This document shows, piece after piece, positions 34,477 to 46,247 of a stretch of DNA of 64,000 nt. The notes under the pieces are model-generated. The model had not been told where the DNA came from. It saw only the letters and a list, made by a program, of their open reading frames with translations, and searched no databases. The position numbers and the translations under genes were made by a program. The number at the start of each line of letters is the position of its first letter. Positions within the stretch are counted from its first letter, which is position 1. Source of the stretch: Cryptomeria japonica (Eukaryota > Streptophyta > Pinopsida > Cupressales > Cupressaceae). The stretch covers positions 458,518,072-458,582,071 of the forward strand of contig NC_081406.1 in NCBI RefSeq assembly GCF_030272615.1, given 5' to 3'.

Positions 34477-35727
34477 TAAACAATAATCAGAGAATAAATA
34501 CCATCCACATGACACCTAGATTTATACATGGAAAACCCGGTAAAGGGAAAAACCGCGGTGGGAAGCCTACCCACAGTCAGATTATACTTCTATAGTAAGT
34601 ATGTGAATTACAATTTAGGGGCCTGCACTTGCAAGAATGCCAACAACCTAGAGCGCACTGCTCATTATAAAAGGAGTCTCACTGACTACATAGAAATCCA
34701 GACTACAATCTAGAATAATGAATAATCTACCATGATAGCATCTCCTATGCCTGCGTACAGTTACAGTTAAGCTCAATACCAGAGGACTAAATCCTCTTAC
34801 ATAAACCCAAGTTGATCTCCAATGATTCACCAAATCCTCTACCTAAATGATATTACATTACTCAGACATATAATCTCCTAATCCCATTCTCATATGTGAT
34901 CTACAATGAGACCTTACATCATATATATACAAACCCTTGACCATAAACAATCAGGTCGACCACTAGACAATAAACCAATTACATAATTACAAAACATGTC
35001 GGCCTTAGACCAAACAAATAATATCCAACACATAAGACATCCTGATAGATAATCTCCTAATCCCATTCCTATATGTGATCTACAATGAGATCTTACATCA
35101 TATATATACAAACCCTTGACCATAAACATTCAGGTCGGCCACCAAACAATAAACCAATTACATAATTACAAAACATGTCAGCCTTAGACCAAACAAATAA
35201 TATCCAACACATAAGACATCCCGAAAACACATCGAGAGGTCCAATACACACGTTACATTGCTGATCCATAACCTAGATCAACCAAGACTCAATATAGGTC
35301 CACATGCTAAAGAAATTATCTCCATCCACCAAGTCTCAAACATGATCACCATTAGCATCTTGAATCTATACTAGAAGCTGCACCAACACCACTTATGAAT
35401 ATCATGAAAGATCTTCATTAAAAGCTTTGCTGGTGAAACCATCGTCGGAACAACAAATCAAGCTTCCAAGCAAACAAGATAGCATCCGATCACTAGACCA
35501 AAACCAACTGACTGAAATATGAACATGAGTATCATGAATAAGCCAATTCAATAACCAAACCATACCAGAGCATACAGAATCATGTCCGATCCAAACCAAC
35601 TAGAAACTACTCAACCTACCAGGACCAATAGGGTGTCGGTAAAGCATCCAAAACCAAAACAGCTAGTGTTGACATCAATGACAAAACATCAATGCAACAC
35701 ATAATCCATTCCTCCAAATTTCCAACA
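34477..35727 (-). repeat. 3' LTR of copia E, main part
   Basis: Homologous to the 5' LTR at 40408-41618 except for a 179-bp tandem duplication (34870-35048 and 35049-35227) absent from the 5' LTR. The remaining 149 bp of this LTR lie at 28555-28703. The tract ATCTCACCCTTTG at 35728-35740 is the polypurine tract on the other strand. Confidence 0.88.
34870..35227. repeat. 179-bp tandem duplication in the LTR
   Basis: Both units run from TAATCTCCTAATCCCAT to CACATAAGACATCC. They are highly similar, so the duplication is young relative to the element. Confidence 0.9.
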
Positions 35728-36143
35728 ATCTCACCCTTTGCAATTGATGGAAACACTAGATGTGAAAAATATCTAAGTACCAAGAAATGCCAAACAAGTT
35801 CCCCCCAGTGGAAGATAGCCAACAATCTCCCACATAAAGATATAGCAATGAAGTTATGAAACAAAGACCAAACTCCTGTTGTGAATGATATCTTGTAAAT
35901 CTCTAAATTACACATATATCTCTCCCCCTAATATATACAACTCCTTAAGTTTTTCTTTTTCACATCAGTATTTCTCTCCCTTTGACATCAATGTCAAAAA
36001 TCTGACAAAAATAGCAAAGCAAAAACATAAACCATTGAATCATAAAGATAATTACTCCCCCTGAGTAGCAACATCCCCACATCAGTGCCGAAATGAAAAA
36101 TATCATTGATAATGCATACCGGACTTATGCCAAAAAGCATCGA

Positions 36144-36968
36144 TCAAGTCTCTACTAGAAGGGCATAAACTCCCAATCTATCTTTGAAGTACTCAAATGA
36201 TTCCTTAGGCAAAGGTTTAGTGAAGATATCTACAATTTTCTCTTTAGTGTTTACATGAACCAGTCTAACTTCATTTGCTTCCACCTTTTCCTTTAAAAAG
36301 TTATACTCGATAGATATGTGCTTCGTCTTAGAATGAAATACCGAATTCTTTGATATATCAATAGTAGCAGAGTTATCATAGTAAATAGCTACCAATTCAT
36401 TACAATCCACCTTTATATCCTTCAACATTTGCTTCATCCATAGAACCTATGTACAGTTAGTAGCAGCAACAACATACTTAGCTTCAGCAGTAGATAAAGA
36501 AGTACATGGCTATTTCTTGCGAATCCATGAAACCAACTTCTTTCCAAGATAGAAAGCTCCACTGGATATACTTTTCCGGTCATTAACATCTCCAGCCCAA
36601 TCAACATTAGTATATGCACATAAAGAAAAGTCATCATCCTTAGGGTACCACAAACCATATTCTGATGTACCTTGTAAGTATCTAAAAATCCTTTTCATCT
36701 CACTCTCATGATTTTCTCTAGGATCACTCTGAAATCTTGATATAATACAAATAACATTCATTATGTCAGGCCTAGTCTGAGTCAAATAAATCAAACCTCC
36801 AATCATAGATTTGTATCTTGTAGGATTTTCTAGTGCAGAAACATCTTTCCCTGTCAATTTCTCACTTGTAACCATAGGAGTTCTTACCAGTTTAGAATCT
36901 CTCATACCAAATTTATTCAATAATTCCCTAAACATACTTAGTTTGATAGATAAAAATACCTTTGCCAA
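36144..36968 (-). pseudogene. copia E: end of RT and RNase H
   Basis: The open piece 36510-36968 starts after the KGIFLSIKLSMF-like stretch and contains RYKSMIGGLIYLTQTRPDIM, IFRYLQGTSEYGLWY and CAYTNVDWAGDVNDRKSISS, the usual RT end and RNase H start. A second piece, 36144-36437, gives LWMKQMLKDIKVDCNELVAI and YDNSATIDIS to the typical end DIFTKPLPKESFEYFKDRLG. A stop interrupts the ETNFF..KK joint near 36510, and the linking piece (AEAKYVVAATNCT) is in another frame or broken by a stop. RNase H would remove the RNA strand during copying. Confidence 0.85.
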
Positions 36969-37780
36969 TCTGAGTAAGTTGCAAACCTAAGAAAAATTTA
37001 ATTTCTCCAATCATAGACATCTCAAATTCATTCTTCATATTGTTAGCGAATTCGTTACACAACTTATCTTCACCTCCAAAATAATCTCATCAACAAATAG
37101 TTCAATAATCAATATATCATCATTAGTGATATTATAAGATAAATTACTGTCAGCATTACCTTTAGTAAAACCAAGCTTCAAAAGATATTTATCCAACCTT
37201 GCCAAGCTCTGAGTGCCTGTTTTAAACTATATAAAGCCTTTTTTAACCTACAAACCATTTTTGTATCATCTGATAGTGAAAAACCATAAGGTTTCTTAAT
37301 ATAAACTTCCTCATCAAGATCCTCATTAAAAAACTGCACACTTAACATCCATCTAATAAACCTTGTTGTTCTTATGGGAAACATAGGCCAGAAATAATCT
37401 TACAACTTCAATCCTAGCTAGAGGTGCAAAATTCTCACCATAATCAATTCCTTCCTTCTAATAATATCCTTTACAAACCAATCTAGTCTTACTCCTTACA
37501 ACTTGACCATCCTCATTTAATTTATTTCTAAAACCCATTTAGTTCCAATAACATTCTTATTTTTAGGCCAAGGAACTAAAGTCTATGTGTTATTCTTCTA
37601 AATCTGATCTAATTCTTCTTTCATAGCTTTTGACCAATATTCATCTTTACATGCCTTAATTACTGATATGGGTTCAACTTGAGAAATTAAACATACCTCA
37701 TTAGTTGCCAGTATTCTTCTTGTCATTACTCCATGGTTTTTATCCCCAATAATATGATCATCTGAATGATTCAATCTCAC
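36969..37780 (-). pseudogene. copia E: reverse transcriptase, multiply broken
   Basis: Starts ILATNEVCLISQVEPISVIK, then AMKEELDQI followed by a stop. After frameshifts comes EEVYIKKPYGFSLSDDTKMV and KALYSLKQALRAWQ. The active site near 37090 reads FVDEII where the family has FVDDII, and a frameshift follows. It cannot give an active enzyme. Confidence 0.85.
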
Positions 37781-37795
37781 ATACCTAGAAGTATT

Positions 37796-38791
37796 CTAAC
37801 TCCCTTTTCCTCTTCTAGGTTCTTGAGTTACTGTAGAATTTTCTGATACTGTTGGAGTAAGTGGTTCAACACTCTGTTCTGGTAAAGATGCTACTAATTC
37901 AGATATAATCATTTCCACTGTCGGTTCCTTCTCATAAACTCTGATTTGACCTCTATTCATCTCATCCACCTTGACATTAGCACTCTCCATAATTCTCTGA
38001 AATCTTTTGCTATAACATCTATATGCCTTTCTTTCATTAGAATAACCAAGAAATATGCCTTCATCACATCTAGGATTAAATTTGCCTATGATATCATCTC
38101 TCCTAATATAACATTTACTACCAAATATTGTGAAATACTTAACTGTAGGTGTATTGCCAAACCATAATTCATAAGGTGTCTTACTGGTTTCTCCTTTGAT
38201 ATGTACTTTGTTGAATGTATCAATCATCGTGATCACAACTTGTCTCCATTAGATATGAGGTAGACTAGCTTCCATCATCATTGTCCTAGCTGCATCCAAG
38301 ATAGTTTCATTCTTTCTTTCCACAACTCCATTTTACTGAGGTGTCTGGGGAGCAGAAAATTGTCTCCTTATGCCATGCTTCTCACTAAAGTTATTAAACT
38401 CACCAGATGTGAATTCTCCACCATGATCTAACCTCAAACATTTAATCTTCAATCCTATCTCAGTTTCCACTTTAGCCTTAAAGATTTTAAACTTTTCAAA
38501 TGCCTCAGATTTCTCCCTTATAAAAGCAACCCACATCATTCTATAATAATCATCAATGATTAGCATGAAATATCTATCACCTTGAAAAATTTTAACTCTA
38601 GCAAAGCCACACAAATCAGTATGAATAAGATCAAGAACATCATTATATTTATCTATTATACTCCTAAAAGAGGTTCTGACCTGTTTACCCATTTGACATT
38701 CTATACATACCAGATTATAGGGCTTCACAATCTTAGGTATATCTCTAACTGCCTTAGTAGAACTGATCTTCACAATGCAATAAAAATTCAC
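37796..38791 (-). pseudogene. copia E: integrase
   Basis: The piece 38333-38791 has the zinc-region end CIECQMGKQVRTSF, then DLIHTDLCG and the second catalytic region CLRLDHGGEF. The piece 37796-38236 continues with MITMIDTFNKVHIKGETSKT, PYELWFGNTPTVKYFTIFGS and GIFLGYSNERKAYRCYSKRF, the copia integrase C-terminal region. A stop near 38332 (after QTPQ) lies just before the expected third catalytic Glu. It splits the domain. Confidence 0.85.
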
Positions 38792-38932
38792 ATGACATAG
38801 CCTCTTATGCCATAGCCAACTTTCATCAATCTATGCAATTGAACATGTCTTCTCATCAGAATTCAAATGAAATATATTACCTTTTGTCTATGTGCCTATG
38901 GCAATCTCCAAACTAGATCTGCTAGTGATTTT

Positions 38933-39364
38933 TCATTTTCCATCCTTGAACTGTAATTGAAATCCTTTATCCACCAATTGTCCTACACTCAAAATATTAT
39001 GCCTTAAACCTTCAATATCATAAAAATTATTAGTATTGTTCTTACCATCCAATGATATAGTTCCTTTTCCTTTGATCATACATGCTTTGTCATTTCCAAA
39101 TCTAACCAGACCACCGTCAAATTCTTGCAAAGATAGAAACTTCCCTTTATCTCCAATTATATGATGTGAACAACCACTATCAATTACCCATTCATCCTTG
39201 TCTTCAATTTTAGCAGCAAGTGCCTTCTCTTCTGGTACATTCTCTTCTAGTGTCAAAACATCTTCCTTGATAGCCAGGAACACCCATTCCTTTCCATTGC
39301 TGAAACTACTAGCAAAATCTTTTGTCGGTTCATCATTAGAATCAGAAATGCCTTTCTCATCCAC
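38933..39364 (-). pseudogene. copia E: aspartic protease
   Basis: DEWVIDSGCSHHIIGDKGKF is the copia protease active site (DSG), followed by FGNDKACMIKGKGTISL and the end NILSVGQLVDKGFQLQFKDG. The frame is open over the whole domain, but it is separated from gag and integrase by frame breaks. Confidence 0.85.
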
Positions 39365-39475
39365 TATGTAGCATGATTTGTCTCTGTTTTGCTTGTACTT
39401 ATACTTGTTCTGATATCCAGGGTTAGGCTTAAAAGATCTTCTAACTCTTTCTTCAAATCTTGAATTCCTTTTAGG

Positions 39476-40349
39476 ACATCTAGATGCAAAATGACCTATC
39501 TTATTACATGCAAAACATTTAAAAGGTTTTTTCCTTCATACTTACTTCCTGTCGGTCCTTTAGGTACCCTTCTAGAAAATATGACTTCAAGTTTGTCAAA
39601 CTCTTCATCTTCTCTCTTCATATCATTTGATTCTTTTGCATACAAAGCTTTCCAATCTTGCTTGTCGGTTAATGATGTAGATGCATGAAAAGAAGGTTTA
39701 GACTTCATAGCTCCAAAAGGTCCAAATTCTACAAGCTCAACAACAGATAATTTCCCAACCAAAGTATCTCTATTGATAGATGTATTAGCCATTGTCCTCA
39801 ACTCATTAATTGCAGTAGCCTTCATCTTGTAAGTTGGTGGTAGGGCTCTCAAAACTTTAGAAACAATTTCATCTTCACTCAGAGTTCCACCACAACATTG
39901 AATTCCCATAACAATCTCATTTACCCTTTCCTTGAAAGCAGTAATCCTTTCATCTTCTTCCATCTTTAGGTTCTCATATCTCACCAAGTAACCATCAAGT
40001 TTTACAATTTTAACATAAGAGTCTCCAACTTATCCCATATAGCCCTTCCAGATGATTTGTCAGTTAATCCCATTATTTGTTGATCAAAAAGTGCACACAA
40101 GAGGGATTTTGTTGCTCTACAATCATTCTCAAGCTCCTTATCCAAGTTTTCGGGAGGAGGATTTCCAGATTCCATATTATGAGGTGTAACACCATTTGGC
40201 GTGATCTCCCAAATCTCCTTACCAAGACATCTCAGATCAGTGTCCATCTGAATCTTCCATACTGTGTAATTATTTCCATCAAGCCTAGGAATATCTCTCT
40301 GAAAGATAGCTCTAGATGAACTGGATGAACTTGAACTATTAGCTGCCAT
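39476..40349 (-). pseudogene. copia E: gag with CCHC knuckle
   Basis: Starts MAANSSSSSSSSRAIFQRDI, then PRLDGNNYTVWKIQMDTDL. The first piece (40002-40349) ends at a stop, and the second (39496-39987) goes on in another frame with EDERITAFKERVNEIVMGIQ and the usual LP.TYK.K. region. The knuckle at 39476-39517 reads CFACNKIGHFASRC. Gag forms the particle and binds the RNA. Confidence 0.85.
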
Positions 40350-40394
40350 AGGATCTTCCTCAAGTGGTTAAGATTTCTTTAGAGAGGAGCAAAT

Positions 40395-40406
40395 CTCTGA
40401 CACAAA
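40395..40406 (-). promoter_or_regulatory. decayed primer-binding site of copia E
   Basis: Minus strand TTTGTGTCAGAG right after the LTR end CTAACA and one A; compare TTGGTATCAGAG in intact copia elements. Confidence 0.6.
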
Positions 40407-40407
40407 T

Positions 40408-41618
40408 TGTTAGACAGCTCAAATAATCGGAAAGCAACCTAGAGGGGGGGTGAATCGGTTGTCATAAATTACCAGAACATTTAGCAATTAAATCTTTAAT
40501 ACCGAAACCCAAAACATTAATACTGAAATGGTTAAGGAAAATACTGGAATATCAGTTAAACCAATTAAGCATAACCAATAATAAGAGAATAGATACCATC
40601 CACATGACACCAAGATTTATATGTGGAAAACCCGATAAAGGCAAAAACCACGGTGGGAATCCTACCCACAGTCAGATAATACTTCTACAATAGGTATGTG
40701 AATTACAATTGAGGGGCTTGCACTTGTAGGAAGACCAAAAATCTAGAGTGCACTACTCATCACAAAAGGAGTCTCACTGACTAGATAGAAATCCAAACTA
40801 CAATCCAAAATAATGAATGAACTGCAATGATATCGTCTCCTATGCCTGAGTACAGTTTCAGTTAAGCTCAACACCAGAGGACTAAATCCTCTTACATAAA
40901 CCCAACTTGATCTCCAATAATCGACCAAATCCTTTGCCTGAATGATATTACATTATTCACATAGATAATCTCCTAATCGCATTCCCATATGTGATCTAAA
41001 ATGAGATCTTACATCATATATATACAAACCCTTGACCATAAACAATTAGGTTGGCCACCAGACAATAAACCAATTACATAATTACAACACATGTCGGCCT
41101 TAGACCAAACAAATAATATCCAACACATAAGACATCCCGAAAATACATCGAGAGGTCCAATCCACACGTTACATTAAGCCAGTCCATAACCTAGATCAAC
41201 TGGGACCCAATATAGGTCCACATGCTAAAGAAATGATCTCCATCCACCAAGTCTCAAACATGATCACCATCAACATCCTTAATCCATACCAAAGGCTGCA
41301 CCAACACCACTTATGCATATCATCAAAGATCTTCATTAAAAGATTTGTCGGTGAAACCCTCGCCAGAACAACAAATCAAAATTCCAGGCAAATAGGATAG
41401 CATCTGATCACCAGACCAAAACTAACTAACTCAATATGAACATGAATATCATGAATAAGCCAATTCCATAACCAAACCATACCGGATCCAAACCAACCAA
41501 AAACTACTCAACCTACTGGGACCAGAAGGGTGTCGATAAAGCATCCAAAACAACTAGTGTTGACATTAATGAGAAAACATCAATGCAACACATAATCAAT
41601 TCCTCTAAATGGACAACA
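40408..41618 (-). repeat. 5' LTR of copia E
   Basis: 1211 bp. On the minus strand it runs TGTTGTCCATTTAGAGG...GAGCTGTCTAACA, with the G/C-run tract at about 40444. Confidence 0.88.
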
Positions 41619-41692
41619 AATTACTCAATCGAGGTTTGACTAAGGCAAACCCCTATCCACAACCCTTCTTCCCTTCATTTCTATGTGCAAGT

Positions 41693-42767
41693 TGTTAGGT
41701 CCTGGAGGCAACTGAGAGGCAGGGCGGGTGAATCAATTGTCAAATAAATTCAAACCAAAACAACTTAACCAAACTTAATGCTTAATACCAATAAACCAAA
41801 CTTAATGCTGGTAGACTGTTTATCAGTTAATTGTAGTAGCGGTAAATATTAATGCATGAAACAGAAAGACAATATCATCCACAACATATAACACCAATAT
41901 TTATACGTGGAAACCCTATAAGGGGAAAAACCATGGTGGGAAACATTACCCACAATCAGATGATACTACTGCAAATAGTATGTGTATACAATAGGGGGTC
42001 TGCACATGCAGAAAGGCTAAGCGCCTAGAGTTCACTGCTCAAACACAAATGGGAGTCACACTAACTACAATTGGATGGTTAAATCCAATAATGATGTACT
42101 GCTTAAAATAGCATCTTCATATGCTGGATTCAGTATCGGTGTAGTTCTGATATGTCTTCACAAAAACCTTCCTTCAACCTTCAAATGATGTTTGTGTGTA
42201 TTTCTTTGCTTATTCTCACATATACCTTAATAAAAATATTTTTCCCAATTGCATATCGATCTTACAAATAAGATCTTACATATATACCAAAACCTAGGAC
42301 CAAAATGTATAGGTCGGCTTTACAAAAGATATTACAATAAAACAATTTACAATTAAATCAATACCCAATGAAATATATGATTCAACATGTTGGCTTAATG
42401 CATTTACAACAATAATAAATCATCTCCATAGCATGCCGTGCTGATCTGGAATAGATAGGCCTGCTGGTGTTTATCCTCGACCTATTTGCCAGTAGCAACA
42501 AATATGGAAACACGAATATACCAATGAACAAATCTCCAAGACAAACTATCCAAATGATGTCTTTGATATAACCAAGTGCTTTCCATATCATTTCAAGTGT
42601 TAGTGAACAATATATCCTGCCAGTGAATAAGATACCAGTGACTATGCATAAAGTCACTTGCTTGCCGGTGAACATTGCCAAATCTCCAAGTGCCAGTAGG
42701 CTTGACCAGAGTTGATAAGTGTTGACATCGATGACAAAACCATATCAACATATCCAAAACACCAACA
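41693..42767 (-). repeat. 3' LTR of copia F
   Basis: On the minus strand TGTTGGTGTTTTGGATATG...CCTAACA. The polypurine tract CAAAGGGGGAGAT lies next to it at 42768-42780. Confidence 0.9.
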
Positions 42768-43149
42768 ATCTCCCCCTTTGGCATTGATGGCAAAACAAGA
42801 TGGAAAAACCATCAAAGTGTCAAAAAAGAAATGCCAGAAAAAACAACATAACCAGAGATCAAAATTCAGAGAGTAATCAATCTCTCCCAAAATAAAAAAC
42901 TCTCCCCAAGAGATAAAGTCTCTCCCCCTAGGAGTGACATGTGATTTTCCATATCAATCTCTCCCCCTTTGACATCAAATTCCAAAGCAATACAAAATCT
43001 AGGTTCAAATACAAAATACCAACTTATTTAGTATACCAACTAATCCCCCTGTGAAGTAGCTCTCCTCATCAAAACCAGAGTACAAGATTTCTCTATTAGT
43101 TCTATTGGTTGATGACAAACATCATCTGTCTAAGTTTCTACTGGTGGGG

Positions 43150-43936
43150 GTATGACCCCAAGCTGTTCTCTGAGATATTCAAAAGTCTTCTTAGGCAAAC
43201 ACTTAGTGAAAATATCTGCAATCTACTCTTTAGTATTCACATAAACCAGTTTTACTTCTTTTGCTTCAACATTCTCTTTTAGAAAATTAAGTTTGATAGA
43301 GACATGTTTAGGTTTAGAATGTAGTACCAGATTCTTAGATATATCAATTGATGTTGTATTATCACAATAGATAGTTATAGGTTCTTTTCATTTTACCTTT
43401 ATGTCCTTCAACATTTGCTTAAGCCATAATACTTGTGGATAGTTAGTTGCTACTACAACATATTCTGATTCTACTGTCGATAAAGATGTGCAACTTTGTT
43501 TCTTACTCAACCAAGAAATTAATATGCTTCCAAGAATAAATGCTTTGCTGGTGGTGCTTTTTCTGTCATCTATATCTCCTACCCAATTTGCATCTGTGTA
43601 TGCACATAATTCAAAGTTTTCATCTCTAGGATACCATAGGCAAATATTTGTAGTGCCTTGTAAGTACCGAAAAATCCTTTTTACTGCTGATTCATGATTT
43701 TCTTTGGGATTACTCTGAAATCTTGAAACAATACATACTGCATTCATAATATCAAGTCTTGTTTGTGTCAAATACAATGGACCTCCTATCATAGATTTGT
43801 ACCTAGTTATATTAATAGGTGTAGATTCATCCCTTAGTGATAATTTATCAGTTGTAGTCATAGGTGTGCTTACCAGTTTAGAGTTTTCCATCCCAAATTT
43901 CTTTAGTAACTCCTTTAAGTACTTAGATTGACTCAA
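43150..43936 (-). pseudogene. copia F: end of RT and RNase H
   Basis: Open piece 43388-43936: MSQSKYLKELLKKFGMENSK, RYKSMIGGPLYLTQTRLDIM and CAYTDANWVGDIDDRKSTTS, then LSTVESEYVVVATNYPQVLW. It ends at a stop at 43388. The remainder to about 43150 still encodes IYCDNTT.IDIS and a degraded TK.LPKKTFEYLR end with at least one further stop. It follows the RT piece in the same frame. Confidence 0.85.
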
Positions 43937-43966
43937 GAATATACCTTTATCAATCTATGAAATCTG

Positions 43967-44689
43967 TTATCCTATAAAGAATTTTATCTCTTCAATCATA
44001 GACATTTCAAATTCTTGCTGCATTTCAATTGAAAAGTCTTTACACAAACCATCTTCTCCTCCAAAGATTATATCATCAACAAAAACTTCTATAACCAAGA
44101 TGTCATCATTAGTCACTTTATAGTATAAGTTGCTATCAACATTACCTTTAGAAAAACCAATCTTCAAAAGATATTTATCCAATCTAGAATACCAAGCTCT
44201 TGGAGCTTGCTTCAACCCATACAAAGCTTTCCTTAACCTGCAAACCATATCTTTGTTATCTATCAAAGAAAATCCATTAGGTTTCTCAAAGTAATCTTCT
44301 TCTTCAAGATCTCCATTCAGAAATGCACATTTAATATCCATTTGATATACTTTGTATTTCTTGTGTGCTACAAAAGCCAAGAATAATTTGACTACCTCAA
44401 TTTTGGCTACCGGTGCAAAGCTTTCATTGTAATCAATTCCTTCTTTCTGTGAATATCCCTTACATACTAGTCTTTCTTTATTTCCGATTACCTTACCATA
44501 GTCATTGAGTTTGTTTCTGAATACCCATTTTGTTCCAATTACATTTTTGTCTTTAGGCCGGGGAACTAATGTCCATGTGTTATTCTTCTCAATTTGTTTT
44601 AATTCTTCTTCCATAGCTTTAATCCAGTGTTTATCTTCACATCCCTCATTAATTGATGCTGGCTCAATTTGAGAAATAAGACATACCAA
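43967..44689 (-). pseudogene. copia F: reverse transcriptase, active site preserved
   Basis: A 240-codon frame: MEEELKQIEKNNTWTLVPRP, GTKWVFRNKLNDYGK, VCKGYSQKEGIDYNESFAPV, QMDIKCAFLNGDLEEEDYFE, ALYGLKQAPRAWYSRLDKYL and the catalytic FVDDIIFGGED. It ends with FFIG and a TAA where the family has a Leu codon; a second stop, TAG for a Gln codon, follows 11 bases later. The frame has no gag or integrase upstream: its first codons (MVCLISQIE) begin in what used to be the primer site. Confidence 0.88.
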
Positions 44690-44690
44690 T

Positions 44691-45771
44691 TATTAGGTCC
44701 CGGAGGCAACTGAGAGGGGGGGGGGGGGGGGGTGAATCAATTGTCAAATAAATTCAAACCAAAACAAATTAACCAAACTTAATGCTTAATACTGGTAAAC
44801 CAAACTTAATGCCAGTAGACAATTTATCAATTAATTGCAGTACCGGTAAAGATTAATGCATGAAATAGAAAGACAATATCATCCACAACACATAACACCA
44901 ATATTTGTACATGGAGACCCTTTAAGGGGAAAAACCAAGGTGGGAACGCTTACCCACAATCAGATGATACTACTACATATAGTATGTGTATACAATAGGG
45001 GGTCTGCACATGCAGAAAGGCCAAGCACCTAGAGCTCACTGCTCAAACACAAATGGGAGTCACGCTGACTACAATTGGATTGTTAAATCCAATAATGATG
45101 TACTGCTTAAAATAACATCTTCATATGCTAGATTCAGTACTAGTGTAGTTCTGATATGTCTTCACAAAAACCTTCCTTCAACCTTCAAATGATGTCTACG
45201 TGTATTGCTCTTCTTATTCTCACATATACCTTTATACAAATATTTTTCCCAATCGCATATTGATCTTACAAATAAGATCTTACATATATACCAAAACCTA
45301 GGACCAAAATGTATAGGTCGACTTTACAAAAGATATTACAATAAAAAAATTTACAATTAAATCAATAACCAATGCAATATCTGATTCAACATGTTGTCTT
45401 AATGCATTTACAACAATAATAAATCATCTCCATAGTGTGTCTTGCTGATCTGGAATAGATAGGCCTGTCGGTGTTTATCCTAGACCTATTTGGCGGCAAC
45501 AACAAATATGCAAACATGAATATACCAATGAACAAATCACCAAGAAAAACTATCCAAATGATGTCTTCGACATAACCAAGTGTTTTCCATGTCATTTCAA
45601 GGGCCGCTGAATAATATATCTTGCCGATGAATAAGATACCAGTGATTGTGCATAAAGTCACTTGCTTGCCGGTGAACATTCCCAAATCTCCAAATGCTAG
45701 TAGGCTTGACTAGAGTTGATAAGTGTTTACATCAATGAAAAAACCATATCAACATATCTAAAATACCAACA
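44691..45771 (-). repeat. 5' LTR of copia F
   Basis: 1081 bp. The inner end reads TATTAGG on the plus strand where the 3' LTR has TGTTAGG, so the terminal CA is mutated to TA. It has a run of 17 G at 44716-44732 (only a short mixed G tract at the same place in the 3' LTR). Confidence 0.9.
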
Positions 45772-45858
45772 CAAGTTGCAGGTACGTGATTGTAATTGTA
45801 AATTTAGGATTCATTTGCAAATATGGAAAAACCCTTTTCGTCTCGTGGATTTTTTGAA

Positions 45859-45885
45859 GGACCGTGCATAACTTATGCACGGTCC
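45859..45885. repeat. palindrome GGACCGTGCATAA / TTATGCACGGTCC
   Basis: Perfect 13-bp arms around a single C, near the 3' end of the gypsy LTR. Related copies lie at 46643 and 47255. Confidence 0.9.
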
Positions 45886-46231
45886 TGATGAATTTTCTCT
45901 AAATTTATAGGGAAGGTCTTTATAAGTCTAAATACCTCAGATCCAAAGTTACAGTGCTATCTCAAATCGGTAGCTCCTTATTTCACCCATTTTGTCTTCA
46001 TTTTCTGCATAGTCAACAAGTCAACTCTTCAACTTACAAAAGAGGATAAATTGCATTGCACCCTTGAAATTCACTTAGTATTTAGATCCTTATTCACTCT
46101 AGGGTTTGGATCTAGTGAATTCAACCCCTCTTTTAAATGTAAAGTATCTCCCAAGTGAAAATCATCCTAGTGATTTCCTTTCTCTCTCCTAGGTGGGGAA
46201 TCACTAGGGTTCAATTTTCCACTTTACATTT

Positions 46232-46247
46232 TGGTGAACCCGACGTC
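46232..46247 (+). promoter_or_regulatory. primer-binding site of the gypsy element
   Basis: TGGTGAACCCGACGTC, three bases after the LTR end TTTACA. It is the same type as at 2627 and 18318. Confidence 0.7.

Larger units (their letters stand above)
28555..41618 (-). mobile_element. Ty1/copia element E with nested insertions in its 3' LTR
   Basis: Minus-strand copia element. The 5' LTR is 40408-41618 and the internal region 35728-40407. The 3' LTR is 34477-35727 plus 28555-28703, split by the 28704-34476 insertion. The flanks are AATTC (28550-28554) and AATTA (41619-41623), a 4 of 5 duplication. The internal order gag, protease, integrase, RT, RNase H is complete for copia, but every domain is broken. 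The RT catalytic pair reads FVDE instead of FVDD. The element interrupts a gypsy LTR. Confidence 0.9.
41693..45771 (-). mobile_element. copia element F, internally deleted to RT and RNase H
   Basis: 4079 bp with a perfect duplication CAAGT at 41688-41692 and 45772-45776. LTRs are 41693-42767 (1075 bp) and 44691-45771 (1081 bp). The internal region is only 1.9 kb. The primer site runs directly into the RT coding region, so gag, protease and integrase are gone. It interrupts the same gypsy LTR as copia E. Confidence 0.92.
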
